DNA of 32,500 nucleotides, taken from positions 1 through 32,500 of the forward strand of contig CAJNDS010002617.1 of assembly GCA_905221605.1 (NCBI GenBank), written 5' to 3'. The DNA comes from Symbiodinium natans. Its lineage: Eukaryota > Sar > Dinophyceae > Suessiales > Symbiodiniaceae. A program made the position numbers and the translations under genes. Of this stretch, positions 1-8,533 are shown piece by piece (within the stretch, counting starts at the first letter, position 1; each line of letters starts with the position of its first letter). The notes under the pieces are model-generated. The model made no database searches, had not been told where the DNA came from, and worked only from the letters and a program-made list of their open reading frames with translations.

Positions 1-288
1 TGATGTGGTCCGTTGTCGAGGCCCTCCCTCACGTCTTGTCCTTGTTGAACTTTGGGTCCAACTCCTATTGGTTCGGTCTCTCCTGTCCGGCTCATTGTCA
101 GGCCTCCTTTACCTTCAACCTCGCACTTTTCACTTCGGGGTTTGGGTTTGGTTGTGTGGCCACTTTCGCCTTCTTCTGGACTTTTGTGCTGGCTCCGGCC
201 TCCCCGCGGCCTGCCACGGCCTCGCGTGCTACGCCACCTCCGCAACAGGTTCCTAGGCCAGGTGCACTGAGGTTGCGTGGGTACTTGC

Positions 289-879
289 ATGAGCCAAGGC
301 CCTGATTTGGACCAGGCCATTACTGAGGTCCAGGAAGCCCTTGAACGGCTTCGCATTGCTACATCGCGTCTAGGTGATAATTGGGAGGTGGTTGAGGCAG
401 TTCCATCGTAGGTACCCCTTGCTGCAGCTCCGGCTGCCCCTGCTTCGGCCGTTCAGGACGGCTTCATTTCGCAAACTTTGGCCAGCCCTTCACCAAGGAC
501 CCGTGCCTCCACTGCTGCCAGCTTTCCTAGTTGCCCTCAATACTGCATTGACTTGTGTCGTGCCTTGTCCGCGTCGAGCTTGTGCCCGGAAGGTCGAGCC
601 CGACGCGCCTGGAGAGCAGGCTGCTGGGCCCGTGAGGTCCTCGAGGGACATTGGGCAACGCCGCTGTCGAGCGAAGCGCTCAACCTTAGGCCTTCGGTCT
701 ACGTGGTTCTTTGGCATCCTAACTTGCCTAACGGTGCTAGGTTTTCCAGCTTTTCCGCCTTGCGAGCGGTTGTCGGGGATATCTCTGCATCCCGCGCTGT
801 CTTTCACTCATTCCCCTCGTTGGCAGAAGCAAAGGTGTATTGCTACGGAGCCCAGCGCCCCTTGCCCAGCCTTCGCTAA
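289..879 (+). pseudogene. First small ORF of the retroelement, interrupted by one TAG
   Basis: From ATG 289 the frame reads 40 codons to a TAG at 409-411 and then stays open to the stop at 877-879, so 195 sense codons are broken by a single nonsense codon. The first 40 residues contain a heptad-like stretch (DQAITEVQEALERLR). The distal half has the segment RARRAWRAGCWA near 598-633, a SVYVVL strand near 693-710, and a PSLAEAKVYCYG block near 814-849. I remember a similar small protein in front of the gag ORF in dinoflagellate elements, but I cannot name its function. It is followed by the gag-like ORF with only 2 bases between them. The TAG could be a mutation or a read-through site. Confidence 0.5.
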
Positions 880-881
880 CA

Positions 882-2413
882 ATGCAGCTCTCCGACTTGC
901 GGATGGAGCCCAACAGCCTAGGATTGTCTTGCATCTTGAGGTGGCCCTTGGGCTCAGCTTCGGAACCAGGGCGCCAGGTCTTGTGCCTTCCCGTGATGCA
1001 GAGGAGTGGCGGCTTTCTCGCTGCCGTCCCGGCGGCCCTTCTTGCATCGGCTCAGGAGAACGCTGCTGCAACTCTTCCTTCGGATGTGGTGGGACCTTTT
1101 GTCGTTCTGACGGTGCCTGGAATAGAAGACGAAGAAGCGGGCGAGGTACCAGCAGGTGTGGACGTGGATGTTCTGGTGGTGGACATGGACGAGGCAGTCC
1201 TAGCTTCTATGAGTCTTTACGATCCGGTGACCGATCTGGTTTTCGAAAGCTTCCTGCCCGACGCTCCTCACATCATGCCCCAGCCAGAGCTGCTGATAGC
1301 TGCCGCAAAGGCCTGGGTCGAAGAGGAGGCCTCAGACCGCCTTGCATTCTACTCTGCGCAGGAGGAGACCGCCGCGCCTCTAACTGCTTCGCCAAAAAGG
1401 CCGCCGCCCAAGAAAAGGATCACCATGAGCCAGTTGTCAGAACAGGTGGCCGCAATAGCTGCCGTCATTCCAAGCCTTGCAGACCAAATCAGGTTGGTTG
1501 CGGAAAAGCAAGCCGCGGCGACGGCGCTCCCAGTCAGTCCGGCTCCTCTGCCCCCTGCAGGGCTGCAGCAGGAGTTTCCGACTATCGCGGCGGCTCCCCC
1601 AGCGATGCCCCTGCAACAGATGGCAAAACAGCTTCCAGCTCCACGGCAAGTGCATGTTCAGGCGCAGGTACCTTTTGCCTCCCAGGCCCCCGCAGGATCT
1701 TCCTCAGACGGCTCCTCCCTCGCAAAAGCTGTTACTCAACAAGGGGAGGCTTTGGGTCAACTGGTGGCCCACCTTATTGCTCAGAGCGAGACCTTGGATC
1801 TCTCTGGCAATTCGACCAGCTTGTCTGCAAAGGGAACGGCCAAGAGGGAGAAGTTGCAGCAGGAGCTGGCAGCAGGCAGCTCCACTTTCTTCCTTCAGGT
1901 CGTTCAATCTGCACACCGCCGCCTCTATCCTGCGCTGCCCCTCCCGGCCTCTGTGGAGGAGGCACAGGCCTCGGGCCGAGTGTCTTTTGTGAGTTATCTG
2001 GAGAGGACAGGCGGCTACGACCGGTCTCGGGATCTAGGGCTCATGATGATGATGTTGGCCGGCATTGCAGATGCATTCCTAAGAGGGGACAACCGTGCCG
2101 CCCGCGAGCACACGGCGTTGGCGTTGGCTGCTACCGAGCAAGCAGCCAGCGACGCGGGGCGCTGGGACCTGGCTTTCCTGTTGAGCTTGGGGGAGGACCC
2201 GTCGCCGAACGTGTTTGCTCCCAGGCCAGCGAGCGCTGCTGGCAGGATGAGAGCCTTCAGTCCGCTAGTGTTCGCGAGATCGATCTACTTGCGCAGCGTC
2301 GCCGGGATGCGGCCAACCCCTCACGTGCCCTGCCAAGACAAGGCGAGTCCGAATCCCAGGCTGCTCCCAAAAGAAGGCCAAGATTCCCAAGGAAGCCCAA
2401 GGACCAGCAATAA
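882..2413 (+). CDS. Gag-like ORF with apparent frameshift near 2261-2267
   Basis: Probable structural protein of the retroelement. Reading starts at ATG 882. An acidic N-terminal part contains VDVDVLVVDMDEA. A lysine patch (PKRPPPKKR, about 1390-1416) precedes a coiled-coil-like helix (MSQLSEQVAAIAAVIPSLA). A Pro/Ala/Gln-rich linker follows, then a helical domain with ERTGGYDRSRDLGLMMMMLA (about 2002-2061) and GRWDLAFLLSLGEDP. In the starting frame the sequence after 2266 turns non-gag-like. In the -1 frame it continues as VREIDLLAQRRRD and a basic tail (KRRPRFPRKPKDQQ) to the TAA at 2411-2413. A 1-bp deletion or 2-bp insertion near 2261-2267 explains this; programmed -1 shifting is possible, but I see no classical slippery heptamer. 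Confidence 0.65.
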
Positions 2414-2931
2414 CTGACTTTTCTAACTTTGCGTCCTTTCGTCGTGATGGGCCCCTCGCACCTCCCTCGCGTATCACCCCTTGCCGCTCGGCTCACGAAG
2501 ATGGGCCGGGATCATATAGGGGAAGACAACCAAGGTCTATTCACGATAAAGCTTCCCCCTGCAGAGGTGGACGCTCGAAAGAGGCGCGTGCGCCTCTCAC
2601 AGCTCAGGCCCACTCGGATAATTCATGCAAGCCAGCAGGCTCTTCCGGCCCTAGCGGCCCTCCTGCCAATCCTTCGGCCGATCGCTCCGAACAGCATTTG
2701 TCCTTTCGAGCTTGGTCCCTGTGTGCCCATTTGAAATTTATTAACTCGCGCACGACCTTCGGCAAGTTTGTTAAGTGTTCTTTGCATCTTGGCCGGCGCG
2801 GGCCAGCGCCCCCGGCTTCGGTTCTCTTCCCTCTGCCTCTGCCTTATCCGGCCATCTTCCGATCCCGTCCGGGCTTGTCCTCTCGACGGAGGGCCACTAT
2901 TGGCGTCAGGCGAGTCTTGCATATCTTGGTC
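2414..2931 (+). other. Spacer between gag-like ORF and first ATG of polymerase ORF
   Basis: The polymerase frame is already open from 2698 but has no ATG until 2932. The stretch before 2698 carries stops in all + frames and no motif I recognise. It may hold a way of expressing the downstream ORF, such as re-initiation or splicing, but nothing specific is visible. Confidence 0.4.
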
Positions 2932-5900
2932 ATGGCACTCAACTTTGTGCACCAGGATTGTGCTTTCGTGCCTCTCAGGCTTTTGCAGTGCCAGCCTAAC
3001 GGCCCCCAACGCCGATGTCTGGACTACCTCGAAGCATTTGTGAGAACCTACGGTAGTGGTCAGGAAGGTGTGGTGCCTTCCTCCACCGGCCGCCGAATGA
3101 ATGTTGTGCATGCCCGGCTTTGCGAGCTCTCCGAGCTCCTCACCCGTTTGGGAGCCGTTGGGGACTCCTACCGCCACGTTCCGTCGGGCGAGGATGTTCC
3201 CCCTGACACCGCTGATGAGGCTCTCCATCCGTACAGGGCCTTGGATGTCGATCGCCTTCGCTTGGTCGGCGCTGCTCAGTGGAATCCTGAGCCTTGGCTC
3301 ACCGACGAGCTTTGGATGGCGTATGCCGAACCGCAAAGCCTGCTGGTTTCAAGGACTCCTGCTGCGGAGGAGTTCGCAGACTGCTCTTTGGAGAACCCTG
3401 GCCAGACCCTCAAATTGGCTCATTTGTGGGATAGCCTGGGACTTCTGCTTCTTGTGCCAGCAGACTTGTCTTTGGACAGCTTCGAGTACACTCGAATTTT
3501 CAATGCACGCAAAAGCTCAGCGCTCGACCGCCAGATTGGAGACAGGAGAGGGAGGAACTCCGTGGAGGGGAGGATTCACGGCCCGTCAGGGTCCCTTCCT
3601 TGTGGGGAGAGCCTCACCAGCATCAGCATTGATCCTCGAACTACTTCCCTGGCGATGGGAGTCACTGACAGGCGTGATTTCTACCACCAGTTGTCGGTTG
3701 GGCATCCGCGGGCTATTACCAATCGGCTGTACCCTCCTCTGCCTGTTGAAAGTGTCAAGGAGATGCGGGCTTTTGCCACTTTTTTGGAGCAGCACCAGGG
3801 CCAGAAAGTGCCCTCTTCCTTTCAAGCATGCTTTATGTCGGTCTTGCAAGGTGATCATTTAGGCGTGGAATTTGCAACAAGTTCCCACCTCTCTCTCCTT
3901 CAGAGCGCTGGGCACCTGTCCTCGACTACAAGAATCCAGGGCGGAAAGCCTCTTCGTGAATCGTTGCTGCACGATGGGCTCATAATAGACGATTTTTTCT
4001 GCATCGCTAAAGTGCCCCGCGCGATAGGGAACTCGCTTTCCCCCTCCTCGGCCTCTCCTTGCCGCGAGGTCTTGGACCGAGCATTGGCGACCTACCATGC
4101 TCACGCCATTCTTGGCTCTCCTGAGAAGGACAGTGTGAACGAGACCGTTGCTAAGATTGGAGGGGCAGAACTGAACAGTGCTCCTTCCACCCTCGACCGA
4201 GGCCTCTGCACTGTCGCCGCTCCCGCTGGAAAACGCTTCGCATTAGCCGACCTCACCTTGGAAGCTGCTGTTTTGCCTGCCACTAGCGATGCCCTCCATT
4301 TGTGTCTCCTCGGTGCCTGGTCCTCTGTTCTGTCCTTTAGACGGCCTGCCTTTTGTGTCCTTGACAAAGCTTTCTCATTGGTCACAGCCGCAAACACCGA
4401 CCCCAGCAAGCCCAAGACTGTCACGTTGTCCAGGGCGGTAGCACAGGAGCTCGTGTTACTGTCTGCTCTCGCTCCTGTACTTGGGGCTGATGTCGCGGCC
4501 CCAGTCCTTCCTCTTCTGTTTGCAACCGACGCTTCGGAGGAGAAGGGTGCCGCGTGCGTTGCTGAGATACCGGAATCCACCAGCCAATACCTGTGGCAGG
4601 CTTCAGACAGGAAGGGGGCCTTTGCGCGCATGATCCGTAAGGCCCACAGCCTCATCCAGCGTGTCGACCCCATGCATGAGGAGGTTCCTGGCACTGAGTC
4701 CGCAGCATACAGTGTCAAGAAGCCGCTGGCTTTTGTCTTCGATTTCCTCGAGCTTTTCTCAGCAAGAGCTGAGGTTACGGCCGAAATGTCAGCTCGAGGC
4801 TGGTCCGTTGGCCCGCCCATTCACAAAGGACTGTCACCAGCCTATGATGCCAAAAACTTGCGCCTCATTGAGTGGGTTTTCTTCCTGATTGAAAACGATC
4901 GGGTTCGGGCCATGTTCCTTTCACTGCCCTCATTCTCAAGTCACTTGGGGTTTCTCGGGAGTGAGTTCGAGGGGTGTGAGTTTCCTTCCAGGGATTGGGT
5001 TGAACTGTGCCGAGGCCTGGCCATCTTGCTTAAAGCCAGGCGCTCCCGCGTGTGCATTGTTGCGGCCTTGCCAGCCCCAGCTGCTGATAAGCCCTCTGTG
5101 CTTCGTCTCTGGAAGCCTCTTGTCTCCCTTGGAGCCAACAGGACCTTGCTTTCTTTGTGCTCTTTCGGTTCGCCATTTCGGAGGGACACAGTTCTGTTCG
5201 GGTTGCGGGTAAGCCTCGATGCTCTCGCTAGGCCTTGTGAGTGCTGCCGAAAACACTCTCAGGTTCGGGGCCGGCGTGCAAAAAGAGGTCCGACCTATCC
5301 CTGGCTCTTTGCCTACCAGGTCGCTCAAGCCTTCTCGCAAAACCTTTGCCGCATCAGCCGCGAGGACCGCAGCCAGCACATTGCCTCGGAGGGCCTCGAA
5401 CGCATGGTGCCCACCGACTTAGCTCTTAGCCTTAAATGGAGCCCCCTGCTTGTTTGGGAATGGAAGAGTGGTGTCCACATTAACATTTTAGAGTCCTCTG
5501 CCCTTGTGCGGCTTTACACGTGGGTCGCCCTCACCCACGGCCGGGCCAGGTTCGTAAACTTGTGCGACTCTTTTGTCGCTCAGGCAGCTCTAGGCAAGGG
5601 ACGGTCATCATCCCCCGGCTTAAGACATGTAACTAGGCGGTCAGGCACGGTGTGCTTGGCAGCAGGTTTGTATCCAGGCAACATGTACTGTCCGACCAGG
5701 GCGATGCCGGCTGACCATCCCACGCGTGATGCACCAATGCCTCCTCAGATAAAAGGCTTCGGCATTGAGCGTTGGAGCGAGGAGGCCATACTTAGGGATG
5801 CCGAGAGGCCCAGACTCAGACGATGGGCCGCCAACTGGTGTCGGCTGACGGGCCTGCTGGCTCCTTCTCTTGTGTTGGGTCCGTGGAGCCTTGACTGCGT

Positions 5901-8217
5901 CAGGGACGCAGGCCGTTCACCCCACACGTATGGGTCCCTCCGTGACTTCGACGCCTCTTTGGGTTTTCCTGGCGAGGGGCCGGCTTCCCTTCAAGGTTGT
6001 TGGTCTGGATGTCGTATTTCTTGGCCCTTCGGTCTCGTTGCTTCGCATCTCTTCCTCAGTCTGGGCTGTGCGACACATGCTCACTCGGTTCTGGGCTGCA
6101 ACTCCCTGGTTCAGGGTCCCAGTTCCCAAGCCATGTTTGCGCGCCAGCTCTCCGCCACCTATGATCGTGTGTCGCGCGCGCGTCCGGGTCTGGGCTGCAA
6201 CTCCCTGGTTCAGGGCCCCAGCACTCGATCCATCCCTGCGCTCCAGCCTTCCAGCTTCAACCACGTGTCTTGGCCTTTTGCCCCGTGTTCCTGCACTTTC
6301 AGCATGTGGCATTCTCGTTCTGGCCTGGGCTGCAACTCCCTGGTTCAGGGTCCCAGTGCTCGTTCCACCTTTGCCTTGCGTCGGCCTCCTGCACCAAGCT
6401 CTTTCACATCCTCAGCATTGTGCTCTGCCGCGGGTCTGGGCTGCAACTCCCTGGTTCAGGGCCCCAGCACTCGATCCATCCCTGCGCTCCAGCCTTCCAG
6501 CTTCAACCACGTGTCTTGGCCTTTTGCCCCGTGTTCCTGCACTTTCAGCATGTGGCATTCTCGTTCTGGCCTGGGCTGCAACTCCCTGGTTCAGGGTCCC
6601 AGTGCTCGTTCCACCTTTGCCTTGCGTCGGCCTCCTGCACCAAGCTCTTTCACATCCTCAGCATTGTGCTCTGCCGCGGGTCTGGGCTGCAACTCCCTGG
6701 TTCAGGGCCCCAGCACTCGATCCATCCCTGCGCTCCAGCCTTCCAGCTTCAACCACGTGTCTTGGCCTTTTGCCCCGTGTTCCTGCACTTTCAGCATGTG
6801 GCATTCTCGTTCTGGCCTGGGCTGCAACTCCCTGGTTCAGGGTCCCAGTGCTCGTTCCACCTTTGCCTTGCGTCGGCTTCCTGCGCCAAGCTCTTTCACA
6901 TCCTCAGCATTGCGGTCTGCCGCGGGTCTGGGCTGCAACTCCCTGGTTCAGGGCCCCAGTTCCCGCTCCTCTTTCCATCTTCATCCAATCGTCGCGCCTT
7001 GTGTGCCTCTGTGCTCCGAGCCTCAAGCTTTGCTTCGGGTTCTTGTTCAGGGTTTCTTCAGGGCTTGTTTTCCTCTCTGTCTTGTGTCTTGGTGGTCTGT
7101 CGTCTGTCTTGGTCTGGTAGAACTAGTTCCCGTTGCCGCCATGGACGCTGCAAAGAGTATCACTCAGGCTGACCGAAGAAAGGCCCGGGCAAAGGCCCCT
7201 CTACTGGATGGACGTCCTGTTCAGGCCCTCACCCGTGACAGGAGGAGCAAGCTGAAGGCCAGCTGGATCGACTGGCTTGCAGAGGAAGGCTGTTGTTGGG
7301 ACGATGTGGGCCGTTGGGCTCAGAGCAACGTTGGCAGACTGAATGAAGCTTTGGCAAGATACGGCAGATGGCTCTATGAGGATGGTTGGCCGTATTATTG
7401 GTTCTCCGAGACTATAAACATGGTCTCCTCAGAGTTCCCAATAGTCCGGCGATCGCTGCAGCAGGCATGGGATCTTGCACTGGCTTGGCAAAGGGAAGAG
7501 CCTCCCACTCATCACTCCGCGCTCCCGTGGCAGGTGCTTGCAGCGGTGTTGTCAGTGGCGATCACATGGGGCTGGACCCGCGTCGCAGGGGTGATTGCTT
7601 TGGCCTGGGGAGGTTTAGCGAGGATAGGTGAGGTGCTCGCAGCAAAGCGAAAACATTTGGTCCTTCCAGAGGACGCTGGAGACGATGGGAAGGCCGTCTA
7701 CCTGTCCGTGATGGAACCAAAAACTAGGTTTCGAGCTGCCAGGCATCAATGCCTAAAAGTGGACCAGCCGCAACTTGTGCGAATGATATGCCTTGCTTTC
7801 GGAGGTCTGGGGCCAGAAGAAAAACTTTGGTTAATGTCGCCATCAACCATGCGAGCTCGTTTCGACAAGCTTTTGACGGCCCTGAAGTTGACTCGAAGTT
7901 TGGTGCCAGGCGTGAAGGACTTCGATCTAGGTTCGCTTCGTGCTGGCGGGGCTACCTGGATGATGCAGGTGACAGAATCACCAGACCTAGTCAGAAGGCG
8001 AGGACGTTGGATCTCCAACCGGGTCATGGAGATCTACGTGCAGGAAATAAGTGCGTTGATGTACCTGCCGAGGTTGCCTTCTGACATCAAAGAGCACATC
8101 TATCTTTGGGCAAATAGCTTGAACAGCTGCCTTGACGCCGCGGCCAAGTTTTCTGCCTACAAACTTTCACCGTGCCATTGGCACTCCTTGCTCCGTCAAG
8201 GCGTGGTCATGCCATGA
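2932..8217 (+). CDS. Retroelement polyprotein: RT, RNase H with methyltransferase-like insert, tyrosine recombinase
   Basis: This ORF copies element RNA into DNA and integrates it by site-specific recombination. Counting from the open frame at 2698, RT spans about residues 265-470: FNARKSSALDRQIGDRRG, motif A TDRRDFYHQL with Asp at 3667, and motif C LIIDDFF with Asp-Asp at 3988-3993. RNase H begins at FATDAS (Asp at 4528), is interrupted by a methyltransferase-like insert (about 4732-5200), and resumes with HINILES (Glu at 5491) and NLCDS (Asp at 5566); the PADHPTR block near 5707 closes it. A repeat-filled spacer (6091-6960) follows. The recombinase runs from about 7141 to 8100: GLARIGEVL (Arg at 7621), EPKTRF (Lys at 7720), GSLRAGGATW (Arg at 7939), RGRW (Trp at 8008) and EIYVQE (Tyr at 8035). 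The usual HxxR histidine is Gly here, which I recall as typical of dinoflagellate relatives. The frame has no stop before TGA 8215. Confidence 0.88.
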   Translation: MALNFVHQDCAFVPLRLLQCQPNGPQRRCLDYLEAFVRTYGSGQEGVVPSSTGRRMNVVHARLCELSELLTRLGAVGDSYRHVPSGEDVPPDTADEALHPYRALDVDRLRLVGAAQWNPEPWLTDELWMAYAEPQSLLVSRTPAAEEFADCSLENPGQTLKLAHLWDSLGLLLLVPADLSLDSFEYTRIFNARKSSALDRQIGDRRGRNSVEGRIHGPSGSLPCGESLTSISIDPRTTSLAMGVTDRRDFYHQLSVGHPRAITNRLYPPLPVESVKEMRAFATFLEQHQGQKVPSSFQACFMSVLQGDHLGVEFATSSHLSLLQSAGHLSSTTRIQGGKPLRESLLHDGLIIDDFFCIAKVPRAIGNSLSPSSASPCREVLDRALATYHAHAILGSPEKDSVNETVAKIGGAELNSAPSTLDRGLCTVAAPAGKRFALADLTLEAAVLPATSDALHLCLLGAWSSVLSFRRPAFCVLDKAFSLVTAANTDPSKPKTVTLSRAVAQELVLLSALAPVLGADVAAPVLPLLFATDASEEKGAACVAEIPESTSQYLWQASDRKGAFARMIRKAHSLIQRVDPMHEEVPGTESAAYSVKKPLAFVFDFLELFSARAEVTAEMSARGWSVGPPIHKGLSPAYDAKNLRLIEWVFFLIENDRVRAMFLSLPSFSSHLGFLGSEFEGCEFPSRDWVELCRGLAILLKARRSRVCIVAALPAPAADKPSVLRLWKPLVSLGANRTLLSLCSFGSPFRRDTVLFGLRVSLDALARPCECCRKHSQVRGRRAKRGPTYPWLFAYQVAQAFSQNLCRISREDRSQHIASEGLERMVPTDLALSLKWSPLLVWEWKSGVHINILESSALVRLYTWVALTHGRARFVNLCDSFVAQAALGKGRSSSPGLRHVTRRSGTVCLAAGLYPGNMYCPTRAMPADHPTRDAPMPPQIKGFGIERWSEEAILRDAERPRLRRWAANWCRLTGLLAPSLVLGPWSLDCVRDAGRSPHTYGSLRDFDASLGFPGEGPASLQGCWSGCRISWPFGLVASHLFLSLGCATHAHSVLGCNSLVQGPSSQAMFARQLSATYDRVSRARPGLGCNSLVQGPSTRSIPALQPSSFNHVSWPFAPCSCTFSMWHSRSGLGCNSLVQGPSARSTFALRRPPAPSSFTSSALCSAAGLGCNSLVQGPSTRSIPALQPSSFNHVSWPFAPCSCTFSMWHSRSGLGCNSLVQGPSARSTFALRRPPAPSSFTSSALCSAAGLGCNSLVQGPSTRSIPALQPSSFNHVSWPFAPCSCTFSMWHSRSGLGCNSLVQGPSARSTFALRRLPAPSSFTSSALRSAAGLGCNSLVQGPSSRSSFHLHPIVAPCVPLCSEPQALLRVLVQGFFRACFPLCLVSWWSVVCLGLVELVPVAAMDAAKSITQADRRKARAKAPLLDGRPVQALTRDRRSKLKASWIDWLAEEGCCWDDVGRWAQSNVGRLNEALARYGRWLYEDGWPYYWFSETINMVSSEFPIVRRSLQQAWDLALAWQREEPPTHHSALPWQVLAAVLSVAITWGWTRVAGVIALAWGGLARIGEVLAAKRKHLVLPEDAGDDGKAVYLSVMEPKTRFRAARHQCLKVDQPQLVRMICLAFGGLGPEEKLWLMSPSTMRARFDKLLTALKLTRSLVPGVKDFDLGSLRAGGATWMMQVTESPDLVRRRGRWISNRVMEIYVQEISALMYLPRLPSDIKEHIYLWANSLNSCLDAAAKFSAYKLSPCHWHSLLRQGVVMP
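4732..5200 (+). other. Cytosine-5 methyltransferase-like insert in RNase H, probably inactive
   Basis: Between the first RNase H Asp (4528) and the RNase H Glu (5491) lies a Rossmann-type segment: FVFDFLELF, then VTAEMSARGWSVGPPI, YDAKNLRLIEWV, a LSLPSFSS turn near 4918-4941, and CSFGSPFRRD near 5158-5187. Order and spacing resemble C5 cytosine methyltransferases, and cytosine methyltransferases are reported inside dinoflagellate retrotransposons. The glycine-rich SAM loop expected after the first strand reads FSARAE, and the position of the catalytic Cys (motif PC) is Ser at 4930. I infer a degenerate, catalytically dead copy in an otherwise open frame. A chance resemblance is possible. Confidence 0.5.
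6091..6960 (+). repeat. In-frame tandem array with eight hairpin cores; 246-bp higher-order unit
   Basis: A 32-bp core starts at 6091, 6190, 6325, 6436, 6571, 6682, 6817 and 6928. Spacings are 99, 135, 111, 135, 111, 135 and 111 bp, all multiples of three. From 6190 a 135+111 = 246-bp unit repeats three times (6190-6435, 6436-6681, 6682-6927). The first two units look identical by eye; the third has about four substitutions. Each core is a nested palindrome: outer CTGGG/CCCAG and inner CCCTG-GTT-CAGGG. In the polymerase frame each core reads LGCNSLVQGPS. The array sits between RNase H and the recombinase. Confidence 0.9.
7131..7144 (+). promoter_or_regulatory. Strong Kozak-like context at an internal ATG
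   Basis: The ATG at 7141 sits in GTTGCCGCCATGG, a near-ideal eukaryotic start context, at the point where the recombinase module begins (MDAAKSITQADRRKARAKAP). The recombinase may be made from its own start, independently of RT. In-frame continuity with the upstream ORF makes this optional. Confidence 0.35.
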
Positions 8218-8289
8218 GAGGCGGGGTGACGTTTCGACTAATGGAGAAGCTTCGACTGATGGTGAAGATACGCTACAAGGCACGGGTGT
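8218..8289 (+). other. 3' untranslated part of the retroelement
   Basis: This is 72 bp between the recombinase stop codon and the first 88-bp repeat. It contains a short internal near-repeat, TTTCGACTAATGGAGA and CTTCGACTGATGGTGA. Nothing else is recognised. Confidence 0.4.
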
Positions 8290-8377
8290 GGTGCGACTTT
8301 GTACAGCACTCGCATTTCAGTGCGATCGCTAACCTGTGACCTTTCAAAGCAGATGCAAAAGTGCTGGTGAATCACTG
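8290..8377 (+). repeat. 88-bp direct repeat, copy 1 (candidate B1)
   Basis: This segment is identical by eye to 8446-8533. It contains GCACTCGCATTTCAGTGCGA, whose arms (GCACTCGCA and TTTCAGTGCGA) are partly self-complementary. It ends in GAATCACTG. The two copies are 156 bp apart start to start. Confidence 0.92.
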
Positions 8378-8445
8378 ACTATAGTGATGAGCCGAAACGT
8401 GCACTGCTGCTCAAGCTTCTCCCGCCCTCCCGACCCGCGCCCTTC
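8378..8445 (+). other. 68-bp segment between the direct repeats (candidate A2)
   Basis: This unique sequence lies between the two 88-bp copies. In split-direct-repeat YR elements the 3' end has the form B1-A2-B2, and A2 repeats the element's 5' terminus (A1). No copy of it is found in 1-2000, so A1 should lie upstream of this window. Confidence 0.5.
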
Positions 8446-8533
8446 GGTGCGACTTTGTACAGCACTCGCATTTCAGTGCGATCGCTAACCTGTGACCTTT
8501 CAAAGCAGATGCAAAAGTGCTGGTGAATCACTG
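8446..8533 (+). repeat. 88-bp direct repeat, copy 2 (candidate B2, element right end)
   Basis: This is an exact second copy of 8290-8377. Similarity stops after CACTG; the next bases are GGAAGG here against ACTATA after copy 1. I place the retroelement border at 8533. Confidence 0.85.

Larger units (their letters stand above)
1..8533 (+). mobile_element. DIRS-type (tyrosine recombinase) retroelement, 5' end outside window
   Basis: One element is inferred from the order gag-like ORFs, reverse transcriptase, RNase H, tyrosine recombinase, then a short direct repeat. This order with a recombinase in place of a DDE integrase defines DIRS/PAT/Ngaro elements. I see no LTRs and no inverted termini. 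The right edge is placed at the end of the second 88-bp repeat (8533). Positions 1-288 hold GC-rich, Pro/Ser/Leu-coding sequence without a recognisable gene and are probably the 5' untranslated part. The copy is partly decayed: a stop at 409 and a frameshift near 2265 affect the gag part, while the polymerase ORF is open for 1,762 codons from its first ATG. Confidence 0.85.

Noticed and set aside
1-288. A gene in the first 288 bases
   Set aside because: Short frames are Leu/Pro-rich with no motif; better seen as retroelement leader.
374-2413. A 679-codon open frame overlapping the gag-like ORF
   Set aside because: Low-complexity Ser/Arg/Gly translation typical of an off-frame shadow. Only its last about 49 codons (from 2267) look like real gag tail, and these are assigned to the gag-like ORF by frameshift.
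4101-4820. 239-codon minus-strand frame
   Set aside because: It lies opposite the RT/RNase H coding sequence, which has clear motifs.
6091-6960. CRISPR-like array
   Set aside because: The spacers repeat as part of a 246-bp unit and the whole lies inside a eukaryotic retroelement ORF.
5870-7172. Long open frames in the other two + frames across the repeat array
   Set aside because: They are kept open by the stop-poor repeat unit; the frame with RT and recombinase motifs is the third one.
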